49,583 bases of DNA from positions 1-49,583 of the forward strand of contig JARKQJ010000081.1 in the NCBI GenBank assembly GCA_029973955.1, given 5' to 3'. The stretch is from Paludibaculum sp. Lineage in GTDB: Bacteria; Acidobacteriota; Terriglobia; Bryobacterales; Bryobacteraceae. A program made the position numbers and the translations under genes. The notes beneath the pieces are model-generated. The model worked only from the letters and a program-made list of their open reading frames with translations. It had not been told where the DNA came from and ran no database searches. Positions 35,661-44,270 of the stretch are shown in pieces (position 1 is the stretch's first letter; each line of letters opens with the position of its first letter).

Positions 35661-36879
35661 ACCGCAACGCCCACCACGTCGCCGCCACGCCCATCAGCAC
35701 AAACACCGCCTCCGTCCCCACCGTCTGAAACTTCGTCGCCAGCGGCGGTGCCAGCACTTTTACCAGGGACACCCCCACCGCGCTCCATGTCATCACCAGG
35801 AACATCGTCCGCCCCACCGGACGCCGGGCCGTCACCCAAGCCACCGCCGCCGTTCCCAATCCAATGAACAGATACCCTGTCACACCCTGCAGGATCTCCT
35901 TGTTCTCCACTGCGTCCATGAAGAAAGCGCAGCAGGTGATCGCCATCGCAATCTGCCAGGCCCACGCCTCTTCCGCCATCGCCACTACCAGCAGCACCGC
36001 GCCGGCAATCGTATAGTTGAACTGGATATCCAGCTTGTACTCGATCCCGATCCCCACCAGGGCCAGAACCGCCGCCGCGGCCAATCCCTTCCACCCCGCA
36101 CTCCCCGCCCACGCCACTCCGGCGTCCTCGCCCAGCACGTCCTTACTCCGCCATCCCGCCCATCCATAGGCCGCACCGAGCACCGCCCCGAATGTGAACT
36201 CCATGATCTTCCACCAATCCACCAAGGGCGCCGGCCCCGTCGGCCGCCCCACCGCCTGAATCGCCGCACCCGCCGCAAACCCTACCCCTCCTCCCACCAA
36301 TCCAAACAACGCCATCTCCAGCATCGCCCGGCCCCCACCCTTCCACATCAACCACCCCAGCAGCACCACCCCGCCCAGCAGAAACCCAAACCATGCCTCC
36401 TCTCGGGGCTTGTCCACGGGGTTCGAGAAGTAGATCAGTTTCGGCAGGTTCACCAGCCTCCATCCCAGCCAGGTCGCCGCGATCATCCCCAGCACACCTA
36501 CCACCACATCCCTCATCTTCACCCGCATCCTCTCCCGCAGGAACCCCAGTGCCATCACGATCCCGCCCAGCAGTCCCCACACTCCGCCCTTCACGGCAAA
36601 CCCGGTAATCGCCCACCAAAACGTCTCGGGCTTTAGCGAGAGCCCCACCGTCTGCCCGTAAGTCTCCTGCCCGCCGAACCCCACGCCCACGGCCCCGCAA
36701 GCCGCAATGAATCCCAAACTTGTCTTCCGCCCCAGCAGCAAAGCCAGCGCCAGCGCCACCATCGCCCCCGGAATCATCGCCCCCAGCGGCCCACCCCCAA
36801 TGAACCCGCGCAGCCCCCAGCCCAATGACATCGTCACGGCCGGAAACAATACCCAAAGTGCAGCGTTCTTCTGAATCAT
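35641..36879 (-). CDS. Polytopic membrane protein of unknown function
   Basis: Predicted 412-residue integral membrane protein (ATG 36879; ATG 36897 would add six residues). Roughly a dozen hydrophobic segments are rich in Gly, Ala and Trp, with short loops. The sequence starts with WVLFPAVTMSLGWGLRGFIGGGP and contains several glycine-packed helices (for example GFLLGGVVLLGWLMW, GAVLGAAYGWAGW). No transporter signature, charged membrane residue pattern or cytoplasmic domain could be identified. It may be a transporter or channel-like protein, but I do not recognise the family. Confidence 0.7.
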   Translation of the reverse strand: MIQKNAALWVLFPAVTMSLGWGLRGFIGGGPLGAMIPGAMVALALALLLGRKTSLGFIAACGAVGVGFGGQETYGQTVGLSLKPETFWWAITGFAVKGGVWGLLGGIVMALGFLRERMRVKMRDVVVGVLGMIAATWLGWRLVNLPKLIYFSNPVDKPREEAWFGFLLGGVVLLGWLMWKGGGRAMLEMALFGLVGGGVGFAAGAAIQAVGRPTGPAPLVDWWKIMEFTFGAVLGAAYGWAGWRSKDVLGEDAGVAWAGSAGWKGLAAAAVLALVGIGIEYKLDIQFNYTIAGAVLLVVAMAEEAWAWQIAMAITCCAFFMDAVENKEILQGVTGYLFIGLGTAAVAWVTARRPVGRTMFLVMTWSAVGVSLVKVLAPPLATKFQTVGTEAVFVLMGVAATWWALRFTAETE

Positions 36880-37019
36880 GCCCCGCCATTGTCTCATGCC
36901 ATGGAGAACTGTCCACGGGGCAATCTGCGTCCCCGCCCAAAGCCCCGCACCGCCCCGCCCTGACGTTACGCTGAAGCCAGGAGCCCCCTCCCATCCTGCG
37001 CAACCAGGAGTTCATCAGC

Positions 37020-37208
37020 ATGAGTACTTCACCCGACGCCCCGATCACACGCGCCGATCTCGAGGCACTCCGCCAAGCCATCCGCGCGGATCTGCTGGCT
37101 GAGGAGCCAATCGACGCAGAGACTGCGGCCCGAATCGACTCCGCCTTCGACGAGCCCGGCGAACTTGTGTCCCATGAAGAACTCAAGCGTCGATACGGTA
37201 TCGAATGA
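37020..37208 (+). CDS. Antitoxin of type II toxin-antitoxin pair
   Basis: Predicted 62-residue acidic protein with an N-terminal part of unclear fold and a C-terminal tail [15 protein letters not shown]. This ending is typical of antitoxins paired with RelE/ParE-type toxins (vshee-type helix followed by a short basic end). AGGAG about 11 nt before ATG 37020 is a good ribosome binding site. The stop overlaps the toxin start as ATGA, indicating translational coupling. Antitoxins in this arrangement bind both the toxin and their own promoter. Confidence 0.8.
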   Translation: MSTSPDAPITRADLEALRQAIRADLLAEEPIDAETAARIDSAFDEPGELVSHEELKRRYGIE

Positions 37209-37609
37209 CACCACGCCGCGCGCTCTTTGGCCCTGTGGCTATTCGTCAGTATGATCGTCTCCACCCGGAGATGCGTCGCCGCATCTCCGCCGCCATCGAC
37301 CTGTATGCCTCCACCGGTCAAGGCGACGTCAAGCCCCTCCGTGGTCAACTACAGGGGACCTTCCGCCTCCATGTCGGTGACTTCCGTGTCTTCTTCCGCC
37401 TGAAGCCGCCAGATATCCTCCACATCGCCGCCCTCGAGCCCCGTGGACAGGCATACGAACCCGCCCAGGCCCCGGTTCAGGACTATCAGCCAACCCGCCA
37501 AAGAAAAGAGGGGCCCCAGAGGAGCCCCTACCCATTCCGGAATCGATCGCCCGGCTCTACCCCGCCCCGCCCGCCGCACTCTCCTCGCGGTACGTCACCG
37601 ACGCCTTGA
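37205..37609 (+). CDS. RelE/ParE-family toxin with unusual C-terminal tail
   Basis: Predicted 134-residue protein. Residues 1-86 match a RelE/ParE toxin: a short helical start ([18 protein letters not shown]), then [24 protein letters not shown] and [14 protein letters not shown], where a typical family member stops just after the Y. Here the frame continues for about 45 more proline/arginine-rich residues, running through the sdhCAB terminator and 53 nt into the 3' end of sdhB on the other strand. The extra tail is probably non-functional. Likely action is mRNA cleavage or gyrase inhibition, neutralised by the antitoxin. Confidence 0.82.
   Translation: MTPRRALFGPVAIRQYDRLHPEMRRRISAAIDLYASTGQGDVKPLRGQLQGTFRLHVGDFRVFFRLKPPDILHIAALEPRGQAYEPAQAPVQDYQPTRQRKEGPQRSPYPFRNRSPGSTPPRPPHSPRGTSPTP
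37500..37530 (-). terminator. Terminator of the sdhCAB operon
   Basis: On the minus strand AGGGGC (37530-37525) pairs with GCCCCT (37515-37510) and is followed by CTTTTCTTT. It lies 27 nt past the sdhB stop codon, inside the convergent toxin's C-terminal extension. Confidence 0.7.
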
Positions 37610-38330
37610 TGTAGTCCCGGTTCATGCGCGCGATGTTCTCGATCTTGATGCCCTTCGGGCACACCGCTTCGCACTCGCCTGTGTTGGTGCAGTAGCCGAA
37701 CCCTTCTTCGGTCATCTTCAGCACCATCCGCATCGCGCGCCGGTCTTTCTCCACCTGGCCCTGCGGCAGCAGCCCCAGGTGCGAGATTTTCGCCGAAACG
37801 AAAAGCGACGCCGATGCGTTCGGGCACGAAGCCACGCACGCCCCGCAGCCGATGCACGCCGCCGCGTCCATCGCCAGGTCAGAACACTTCTTGATGATCG
37901 GCAGCGCATTGCCGTCCGGCGCCGAACCCGTGTTCACCGCAATGTAGCCGCCCGCCGCGATGATGCGGTCGAACGAACTGCGGTCCACCATCAGGTCCTT
38001 GATCACCGGAAACGCCTTCGCCCGGAACGGCTCCAGCCACAGCTCGTCGCCGTCCTTGTAGTGCCGCATGTGCAACTGGCACACCGTCGTGCCCCGCTGC
38101 GGCCCGTGCGGAATCCCGTCGATCATGAACCCGCAGCAGCCGCAGATGCCTTCGCGGCAGTCGTGTTCGAACGTAACCGGATCCTCGCCCTTCCTCGTCA
38201 GCTCTTCGTTCAGCACGTCGAGCATCTCCAGGAACGACATGTGCTCGTCCGCGTTGGGCACCTCGTACCGCACCATCTTGCCCGCGCTCTTTGCGTCCTT
38301 CTGACGCCAGATGTTCAGGATGATCTTCAT
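37557..38330 (-). CDS. sdhB: Succinate dehydrogenase/fumarate reductase iron-sulfur subunit
   Basis: Predicted 257-residue iron-sulfur subunit. The [2Fe-2S] domain has [12 protein letters not shown] (Cys58, Cys63 and Cys65/66) and TTVCQLH (Cys84). The C-terminal part has [12 protein letters not shown] and [12 protein letters not shown] for the [4Fe-4S] and [3Fe-4S] clusters. It carries electrons from SdhA to the membrane anchor. ATG 38330 gives [12 protein letters not shown], the usual start; the open frame upstream is not. It is 13 nt downstream of sdhA and followed by the operon terminator. Features fit the type B (Bacteroidetes/epsilon-like) group of enzymes. Confidence 0.95.
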   Translation of the reverse strand: MKIILNIWRQKDAKSAGKMVRYEVPNADEHMSFLEMLDVLNEELTRKGEDPVTFEHDCREGICGCCGFMIDGIPHGPQRGTTVCQLHMRHYKDGDELWLEPFRAKAFPVIKDLMVDRSSFDRIIAAGGYIAVNTGSAPDGNALPIIKKCSDLAMDAAACIGCGACVASCPNASASLFVSAKISHLGLLPQGQVEKDRRAMRMVLKMTEEGFGYCTNTGECEAVCPKGIKIENIARMNRDYIKASVTYREESAAGGAG

Positions 38331-38343
38331 TGCCGGATGCCCT

Positions 38344-40263
38344 CTACTTGTAGTTCCGCTGCGCCAGGTGCACGTATTCGAATTCCAACGGCTCCTCGTT
38401 CCGCACCGGCTCCTTGCCTTCGCCCGTGTACTCCCACACCGCGGTGTGGCAGAACTTGTCATCCTGCCGCAGGGCTTCGCCCTCTTCCGTCTGATACTCC
38501 TCGCGGAAGTGGCCGCCGCAGCTCTCTTCCCGGATCAGCGCGTCCCGGCACATCAGTTCGCCCAACTCCAGGAAGTCCGCCACGCGCGCCGCGCGCTCGA
38601 GGGACTGGTTCAACTCTCCCTCGCTGCCCGGCACCGTCACGTTCTCCCAGAACTCGGCGCGGATCTGCGGAATGCGCTCCAGCGCGTGCTTCAGCCCGGC
38701 CGCGTTGCGCGCCATGCCGCAGTCTTCCCACATCACCTTGCCCAGTTCACGGTGGAAATCGTCCACCGTCTTCTTGCCGTTGATCGATAGCAGCTTCTTC
38801 GTTCGCGCGCCCACCTGCTCCTTCACCGCGCGGCATTCGGAGTGGTTCTCGTCCACGCCGCCCGGCTTCACCTGAGCCAGGTAGTTGCCCATCGTGTAAG
38901 GGATCACGAAGTAGCCGTCGGCCAGGCCCTGCATCAGCGCGCTCGCGCCCAGGCGGTTCGCGCCGTGGTCGCTGAAGTTCGCCTCGCCCAGCACAAACAG
39001 CCCCGGAATCGTGCTCTCCAGGTTGTAATCCACCCACAGCCCGCCCATCGTGTAGTGGACCGCCGGGTAGATCCGCATCGGCGTCGAGTAGGGATCCTCG
39101 CCCGTGATGCGCTCGTAGATCTCGAACAGGTTGCCGTACCGCTCTTCGATCGTCTTCCGGCCCAGCCGCTGGATGGACTCCGCAAAGTCCAGAAACACCC
39201 CGCGGCCGCCCGGCCCTACGCCGTAGCCTTCATCGCACGCCACCTTCGCCGCCCGCGACGCGATGTCGCGCGGACACAGGTTGCCGAACGCCGGATAGCG
39301 GCGCTCCAGGTAGTAATCGCGTTCCGCTTCCCCAATCGTGTTCGGGTCCCGCGTGTCGTTCTTCTTCTTCGGCACCCAGATCCGTCCGTCGTTTCTCAAC
39401 GACTCCGACATCAGCGTCAGCTTCGACTGGTAATCCCCGCTCTGCGGAATGCACGTCGGGTGGATCTGCGTGAAGCACGGATTGCCGAACGCCGCGCCTT
39501 TCTTGTACGCCCGCCAGATCGCCGTCGCGTTCGAGCCCTTCGCATTCGTCGACAGGTAGAACACGTTCCCGTATCCGCCCGTCGCCAGCACCACCGCGTC
39601 GGCCACGTGGACTTCAATCGCCCCCGTCACCATGTTCCGCGTCACGATGCCGCGCGCCCGGCCGTCGATCACCACCAGGTCCTGCATGTCGTAGCGGTAG
39701 AACATCTTCACCGTGCCGGCATCCACCTGGCGCTCCAGCGCCTGGTAGCAGCCCAGCAGCAACTGCTGGCCCGTCTGCCCTCTGGCATAGAACGTCCTGG
39801 ACACCTGCGCGCCGCCGAAGCTGCGGTTCGCCAGCACGCCGCCGTACTCGCGCGCAAACGGCACACCCTGCGCCACGCACTGGTCGATGATGTCCACACT
39901 CACTTCCGCCAGCCGGTAGACGTTCGCCTCTCTGGCCCGGAAGTCGCCGCCCTTCACCGTGTCGTAAAACAGCCGGAACACGCTGTCGCCGTCGTTCTGG
40001 TAGTTCTTCGCCGCGTTGATGCCGCCCTGCGCCGCAATCGAGTGCGCCCGCCGCGGGGAATCCTGGAAGCAGAAGCACTTCACGTTGTAGCCCAGTTCGC
40101 CCAGGCTCGCCGCCGCCGCGCCGCCCGCCAACCCGGAACCCACCACGATCACGGTGTATTTCCGCTTGTTGGCCGGGTTCACCAGCTTCATCTCGAACTT
40201 GGCCTTGTTCCACTTCTGTTCAATCGGCCCGGAGGGAATCTTGGAATCCAGTTTCAGTGCCAT
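38344..40263 (-). CDS. sdhA: Succinate dehydrogenase/fumarate reductase flavoprotein subunit
   Basis: Predicted 639-residue catalytic subunit oxidising succinate to fumarate with covalent FAD. The nucleotide motif is [15 protein letters not shown] (about 41-55), and the flavin-linking histidine is in [11 protein letters not shown] (His74). Active-site regions are seen in [12 protein letters not shown] (about 405-416) and [17 protein letters not shown]. The C-terminal sequence follows the long type B form found with a five-helix SdhC. It is second in the operon sdhC-sdhA-sdhB, 16 nt after sdhC. Confidence 0.96.
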   Translation of the reverse strand: MALKLDSKIPSGPIEQKWNKAKFEMKLVNPANKRKYTVIVVGSGLAGGAAAASLGELGYNVKCFCFQDSPRRAHSIAAQGGINAAKNYQNDGDSVFRLFYDTVKGGDFRAREANVYRLAEVSVDIIDQCVAQGVPFAREYGGVLANRSFGGAQVSRTFYARGQTGQQLLLGCYQALERQVDAGTVKMFYRYDMQDLVVIDGRARGIVTRNMVTGAIEVHVADAVVLATGGYGNVFYLSTNAKGSNATAIWRAYKKGAAFGNPCFTQIHPTCIPQSGDYQSKLTLMSESLRNDGRIWVPKKKNDTRDPNTIGEAERDYYLERRYPAFGNLCPRDIASRAAKVACDEGYGVGPGGRGVFLDFAESIQRLGRKTIEERYGNLFEIYERITGEDPYSTPMRIYPAVHYTMGGLWVDYNLESTIPGLFVLGEANFSDHGANRLGASALMQGLADGYFVIPYTMGNYLAQVKPGGVDENHSECRAVKEQVGARTKKLLSINGKKTVDDFHRELGKVMWEDCGMARNAAGLKHALERIPQIRAEFWENVTVPGSEGELNQSLERAARVADFLELGELMCRDALIREESCGGHFREEYQTEEGEALRQDDKFCHTAVWEYTGEGKEPVRNEEPLEFEYVHLAQRNYK

Positions 40264-40279
40264 GTCTCTTTCCTCCGTC

Positions 40280-40978
40280 CTACTTCACCGCTCCGCCAAT
40301 CAGCCCGGTGAGCACCGCCAGCGGCATGCTCACGTTTCCGATGCCGATCACCCACCCATAGATCTTCGCCAGCGTCTTCAGCTTCGGCGTGTGCTGCGGG
40401 TGGTTCACCCCCATCGTCTGGAACATGCTCCACACCCCGTGATACAGGTGCATCGCCAGAAGAATGTTCGCCACCATGTAGAACAGGCTCGCCGCCGGAT
40501 TCCGGAAGCCCACAATCACGTTGTGGTACACGTCGCCCTTGATGAACTCAGAACCCAGCGCCTGTCCGGTGGTGAAGTGCAGGATGTGGTAGACCAGGAA
40601 TGCCCCGATGATCGGCCCGCTCCACAGCATCGTCCGCGCCGCGTACGATGTCGCGATCGTCGCCTTCTTCACATATGCCTGCGGCCTCGCTTCGCCCTTC
40701 AGCCGCCATAGCTGATAGGCGGAAATGATGTGCAGGCCCACGCACAGCAACAGGAATCCACGCACACCCCACAGCGCGCCGCCTAGCCCCTGCAGCAGCT
40801 CAGCGTAGTGATTCAGCTTCTCCGGCCCCTGGAACACCTGCAGGTTGCCGATCATGTGGCCCAATACAAAGCCGCACAAAACAAAGCCCGTCGCGGCCAT
40901 CACTACTTTCTTGCCGACGACGGACTGATAGAACCCGGCCGGCCTCGAAAGACCGCCGTTCATCGCTATGGAACTCAT
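40280..40978 (-). CDS. sdhC: Succinate dehydrogenase cytochrome b membrane subunit
   Basis: Predicted 232-residue membrane anchor with five helices, the type B arrangement holding two hemes b and no separate SdhD. Heme-ligand histidines are likely in [19 protein letters not shown] and [10 protein letters not shown], with [17 protein letters not shown] at the first helix. It starts [15 protein letters not shown] at 40978; an in-frame alternative (MNGGLS) is five codons later. It is the first gene of the operon; a promoter is expected in the 217-nt region upstream. Confidence 0.95.
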   Translation of the reverse strand: MSSIAMNGGLSRPAGFYQSVVGKKVVMAATGFVLCGFVLGHMIGNLQVFQGPEKLNHYAELLQGLGGALWGVRGFLLLCVGLHIISAYQLWRLKGEARPQAYVKKATIATSYAARTMLWSGPIIGAFLVYHILHFTTGQALGSEFIKGDVYHNVIVGFRNPAASLFYMVANILLAMHLYHGVWSMFQTMGVNHPQHTPKLKTLAKIYGWVIGIGNVSMPLAVLTGLIGGAVK

Positions 40979-41195
40979 CTAGGCACTCCCTCTTCCCGAT
41001 GGAATGTTGTTCGGGGTGTCCGCGCATCTTCGACGTCACCGTCCATATTCCAGATGCCCGGAAGCTTCTATTGTATAGAAGATTTCAGAGTGCCGGGTGC
41101 GTTTGCCTATACGCCTGCAGGCAAGGCGAGGGGCCCGCATCGCCTGCGGGCCCCTCTTTCCATTCCGCTTTGGCCGTGCCTCGGCCATCCTCGCA
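40979..41195. other. Intergenic region between sdhC and a secreted-protein gene
   Basis: No gene is supported. It should contain the sdhCAB promoter; a sequence of A/T-rich character (CTATTGTATAGAAGATT, about 41068-41084) could be part of it, but boxes cannot be assigned. A strong hairpin at 41128-41156 ends the secreted-protein transcript. Confidence 0.4.
41128..41156 (-). terminator. Perfect 11-bp hairpin terminator candidate
   Basis: GAGGGGCCCGC (41128-41138) pairs exactly with GCGGGCCCCTC (41146-41156), loop ATCGCCT. TTT follows on the plus side and AAA precedes it on the minus strand. It lies 40 nt after the stop of the minus-strand gene at 41196, so it probably terminates that gene or blocks read-through in both directions. 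Confidence 0.65.
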
Positions 41196-41618
41196 TTAGC
41201 GCACCGACATCGCAATCTCCACGCGCTCCGGCTTACTCGCCTGCGCCGCCAGCGCCGGCACTTTCCCCTGCTTCACTGCGACGCCAACTCCCGAGTTGGA
41301 CACCCAGGCCTCCGTCAGCCGGTAGACGTTCCCCGCCTTTTCGAACACCAGCCGCGGGCTCTTCGAATTGTTCATCTCTCCCGCCGGGAACGTCATCATC
41401 GCCTGACGCTTCCCGTCCGCGGCCGTGATCACCAGCGCCGACCCCCTCCTGCCATACTCCACCTCGTATTGGCCGGCCGGATAGACCTGCGCCCCAGCTT
41501 CGAAGCTGAACGGCACCGTCGCCCGCATCGCCACCGTCGTCAACGCCATCCCGGGCATCGCCAGGACGACCATCATCGCCAGCGCGCCGATTCCCATCAA
41601 CATTTTCTTCGTGTTCAT
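41196..41618 (-). CDS. Small secreted protein, paralogue A
   Basis: Predicted 140-residue exported protein. ATG 41618 gives a typical signal peptide (MNTKKMLMGIGALAMMVVLA). The mature part begins RATVPFSFEAGAQVYPAGQYEVEYG and is beta-rich, ending RVEIAMSVR. The pattern VPF-x-F-x-x-G-x-x-x-PAG-x-Y is shared with the gene at 41755-42111, so the two are paralogues. Family and function are unknown to me. Upstream is a GGATTCG block similar to one before the paralogue. Confidence 0.75.
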   Translation of the reverse strand: MNTKKMLMGIGALAMMVVLAMPGMALTTVAMRATVPFSFEAGAQVYPAGQYEVEYGRRGSALVITAADGKRQAMMTFPAGEMNNSKSPRLVFEKAGNVYRLTEAWVSNSGVGVAVKQGKVPALAAQASKPERVEIAMSVR

Positions 41619-41754
41619 TTTCTCAGTCCTCCTGGATTTTCCCGTTCTTACTTTGAGTCCGAACCATCCCAGCGGCCGGCCTCTGTACATTCAAACGGAT
41701 TCGCGGCGATTTCGTTCGGCTCGTCCCGGCGAATTTACAACCATCTCCATCCTG

Positions 41755-42111
41755 TTACTTCGCCAACAGTTGCACCGCGCCTTGCGCCCTGTGCGTCACG
41801 ACGCGCGAAAGATGCAGCTTGCCGTCCTTCTTCACGAACACCAGTTCCGGCCGGTTCTGTGCCGCCGCGCCGTCCGTCCGGTAACCCACTGCCAACGCGC
41901 TGGCGCTCATGCCCTCGGCCCGGATCGACACCACGCCCGCTGCATTCGGCGCGGAGATCGTATACTCGCCCGCCGGCATCGTCCGCCCGCCCACCACAAA
42001 CTCGAAGGGCACCTTCGCCCGCGCCGTTCCAACCGGCACGTCCGCTTTCGCCGTTCCCATCGTCATGGCGGCTGCAGCCGCCAGGGCACACATCAGGCTC
42101 GTGCGTTTCAT
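41755..42111 (-). CDS. Small secreted protein, paralogue B
   Basis: Predicted 118-residue exported protein with signal peptide MKRTSLMCALAAAAAMTMG. The mature part has KVPFEFVVGGRTMPAGEYTI, matching the VPF-x-F-x-x-G-x-x-x-PAG-x-Y pattern of the downstream paralogue, then a beta-rich body (LVFVKKDGKLHLSRVV). AGAAAGGAAA lies about 12 nt upstream of ATG 42111 as a ribosome binding site. The upstream region shares CAACCGGATTCG (42220-42231) with the near-identical CAAACGGATTCG (41692-41703) of paralogue A. Confidence 0.75.
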   Translation of the reverse strand: MKRTSLMCALAAAAAMTMGTAKADVPVGTARAKVPFEFVVGGRTMPAGEYTISAPNAAGVVSIRAEGMSASALAVGYRTDGAAAQNRPELVFVKKDGKLHLSRVVTHRAQGAVQLLAK

Positions 42112-42270
42112 CGCTCATATTTCCTTTCTGAATCGGTTGTGCTTGCGCTCGGATCAGGGTTATTTCCAGCCCTGCTCCGTCCGCTTTCTGCGTCCGTTGT
42201 TACTCATCCAAACGCACTGCAACCGGATTCGTTCCGGGAATTTCAGATCAATTTACCTGAGTATCGCGAC

Positions 42271-43404
42271 TTATCCCATCACCCGCTCGAACGCCGCCTT
42301 GAACTTCTCCATCTCCTCCCGCGTCCCCACCGTCACCCTGACATGCTGCGGCCACGACGGCCACACCCTGCCCACCATCACCTTCTGCGCCGCCATTGCC
42401 GAGATCGCCTCCCGCCCCGGCCGTTTCACGTCCACCATGAACTTGTTGCTCACCGACGGCACGAACGAATAGCCCTTCTGCCTCATCCACTCGAACACCC
42501 CCGCCCGAACCTCCGCCACGTACTTCTTCCGCTCCACGGCCACATGCTTCGCCTGCAGGCTCGCCGTTGCGCCCGCCATCCCCGTCGTCGGCAGGAAGCC
42601 CGCTCCGAAATACCTGAGCCGATCCAGTGTCTCCGGCTGCGAGATCGCCAGTCCTGCCCGCAATCCCGCCATCCCGTAAATCTTCGAGAACGTCCGCAGC
42701 ACGATTACATCTTTCGCCTGCGTCGCCAGATCCAGGCACGCCGGAGCATCGCTGAAGTGGATATAGGCTTCATCGATCAGCACCACGCTCCCCGCCGGCC
42801 GTTTCTCCACCAGCCGCTCGATCGCCGCCCGCTTCGTCAGCGTCCCGGTCGGATTGTTCGGGTTGCAGAGATAGAAGACCCCCGCCTCCGCGCCGGCCGC
42901 CGCCAGCATCGCGTCCACGTCGTGCTCGTTGTCTTTGGTCAACGGCACCTTCAGCGCTTTCGCCTTGGCCCTCGCCGCCGCCATCTCTCCGGCCTCATAC
43001 CCCGGCTCCCCCTTCACGAACGCCCGCCCCGGCCCGCAAAACGCCAGCACCGTCCTGTGCAGTGGATCGCTCGACCCCGCATACGGCTGCACCTGGTCAG
43101 GCCGCAACCCCTCCATCTCCGCAAAGGTCCGGCCCAGCCGCCCCACCTCTCCAAACAGATACCGCCCCCCGCGTTTCAACATCCCAGCCATCGCCTCCAG
43201 AGCCTCCGGGCACGGCCCCAGCGGGTTCTCGTTCGCGTTCAGCAGCACCGCATCGGCCGGCGGCTCGCCCACATAGCTCATCTGCGCCAGCAACCGCTCG
43301 CCGCCCACAGACCCCATCCACGCCGCTAACGCTGCGGCCCGCCGCCCGAAGACCCGCCTGGAACACCCGAATTCCGGAACTGAAAGAGCTGCGCCCTGTC
43401 CCAT
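42271..43404 (-). CDS. Tat-type HisC-like class I/II aminotransferase
   Basis: Predicted 377-residue PLP-dependent aminotransferase similar to histidinol-phosphate aminotransferase. From ATG 43404 the N-terminus has a twin-arginine segment (CSRRVFGRRAAALAAWMG) ending near LLAQ, suggesting export. LLNANENPLGPCPEAL, NPNNPTGTL, VLIDEAYIHF and RTFSKIYGMAGLRAG (PLP lysine in SKIYG) are all in place. The start overlaps the upstream creatininase gene by 79 nt; ATG 43317 would avoid this but would cut the signal. It may not be a true histidine-pathway enzyme. Confidence 0.88.
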   Translation of the reverse strand: MGQGAALSVPEFGCSRRVFGRRAAALAAWMGSVGGERLLAQMSYVGEPPADAVLLNANENPLGPCPEALEAMAGMLKRGGRYLFGEVGRLGRTFAEMEGLRPDQVQPYAGSSDPLHRTVLAFCGPGRAFVKGEPGYEAGEMAAARAKAKALKVPLTKDNEHDVDAMLAAAGAEAGVFYLCNPNNPTGTLTKRAAIERLVEKRPAGSVVLIDEAYIHFSDAPACLDLATQAKDVIVLRTFSKIYGMAGLRAGLAISQPETLDRLRYFGAGFLPTTGMAGATASLQAKHVAVERKKYVAEVRAGVFEWMRQKGYSFVPSVSNKFMVDVKRPGREAISAMAAQKVMVGRVWPSWPQHVRVTVGTREEMEKFKAAFERVMG

Positions 43405-44183
43405 TTCTCTATCGTCTCCTTCACCACCGCCGTCATCCTTTCGACCACGGCGGCGTAGTATTCTTCGGCCTTCGTTTGGTCGAACCGCACCGAGCCCTGC
43501 CCGGGCTGGTACAGAATCACCGGAGTCGGAAACGGAAACGCATACCACGTACCTGCCGCCGGCCGCGGCGTCTCCAGCTCTTCACTGTATCTCTCTTTCC
43601 GCACCAGGCTCGCATGCTTCGCCTGCGTAAACGCAGTTTCGTTCCAGCCCGCATGACCCCCATCCTCCCCAAACACCTTCAGCGTCACATCCGAACAGAT
43701 CGCCCACCAGTTCGTCACCATCACCCGCACCCGCTCTTCCCGCCCCACCTTCTCCGCCAGTTCATTCAGAATTGCCGTCTGCGGACCCCCATGCCCGTTG
43801 ATCACGATAATGTTCATAAACCCGTTCCGCGCCAGCCCCTTCAACACATCCCCCACAAACAGCCGGTACGCCCCCTCCGACACCTGAAACGTCCCCGCGT
43901 ACCCATCCAGACTCCCCGTCACCCCATACGGGATCAGCGGCGCCACCAGCGCATCCAGCTTCGGGGCCATCTCTCGCGCCAGATCCTGCGGAGCCGTATT
44001 GTCTGCCCCGTTATGGATCACCCCATGCGCCTCCACCGTCCCCGTCGGCAGCAACACCGTCCTGATCCGCGCCGGAACCAGTTCCCGGAACTCCATCCAA
44101 TTCAATTCGTTCATCTCGCGGCTCGTTTGCGCCGAGGCGACCTGAACCGCGCATAGAACCATCAAACCGGCCATCGTCCGCAT
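43326..44183 (-). CDS. Secreted creatininase-family protein
   Basis: Predicted 285-residue protein. ATG 44183 gives a signal peptide (MRTMAGLMVLCAVQVASA). The creatininase/amidohydrolase-like fold shows LPTGTVEAHGVIHNGADN, with Glu/His/Asp ligands, and INGHGGPQ, the second metal motif. Members hydrolyse amide bonds of creatinine or cleave formamides and cofactor precursors such as in the mycofactocin pathway. The substrate here is unknown, and export is atypical. The 3' end overlaps the HisC-like gene by 79 nt, so the two are coupled. Confidence 0.85.
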   Translation of the reverse strand: MRTMAGLMVLCAVQVASAQTSREMNELNWMEFRELVPARIRTVLLPTGTVEAHGVIHNGADNTAPQDLAREMAPKLDALVAPLIPYGVTGSLDGYAGTFQVSEGAYRLFVGDVLKGLARNGFMNIIVINGHGGPQTAILNELAEKVGREERVRVMVTNWWAICSDVTLKVFGEDGGHAGWNETAFTQAKHASLVRKERYSEELETPRPAAGTWYAFPFPTPVILYQPGQGSVRFDQTKAEEYYAAVVERMTAVVKETIEKWDRAQLFQFRNSGVPGGSSGGGPQR

Positions 44184-44224
44184 ACCGCCCACTCTACACC
44201 CGCCGCAGCGCCTCTTCCACACAC

Positions 44225-44253
44225 AAAAGGGCCGCCCCACGCAGGGGCGGCCC
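44225..44253 (-). terminator. Rho-independent terminator after the Tad-like operon
   Basis: GGGCCGCCCC (44229-44238) and GGGGCGGCCC (44244-44253) form a perfect 10-bp stem with a 5-nt loop, and on the minus strand TTTTGTG follows. It lies 18 nt past the stop of the TadG-like gene. Confidence 0.9.
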
Positions 44254-44270
44254 ATTCGCATCCACACGTC

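Noticed and set aside
35104..36636. 510-codon Pro/Ser/Arg-rich frame across the methyltransferase and membrane-protein genes
   Set aside because: Low-complexity composition and no conserved motif; it is a shadow of two real genes.
38842..40311. 489-codon frame opposite sdhA
   Set aside because: Arg/His/Val-biased shadow sequence with no protein-like pattern; sdhA is certain on the other strand.
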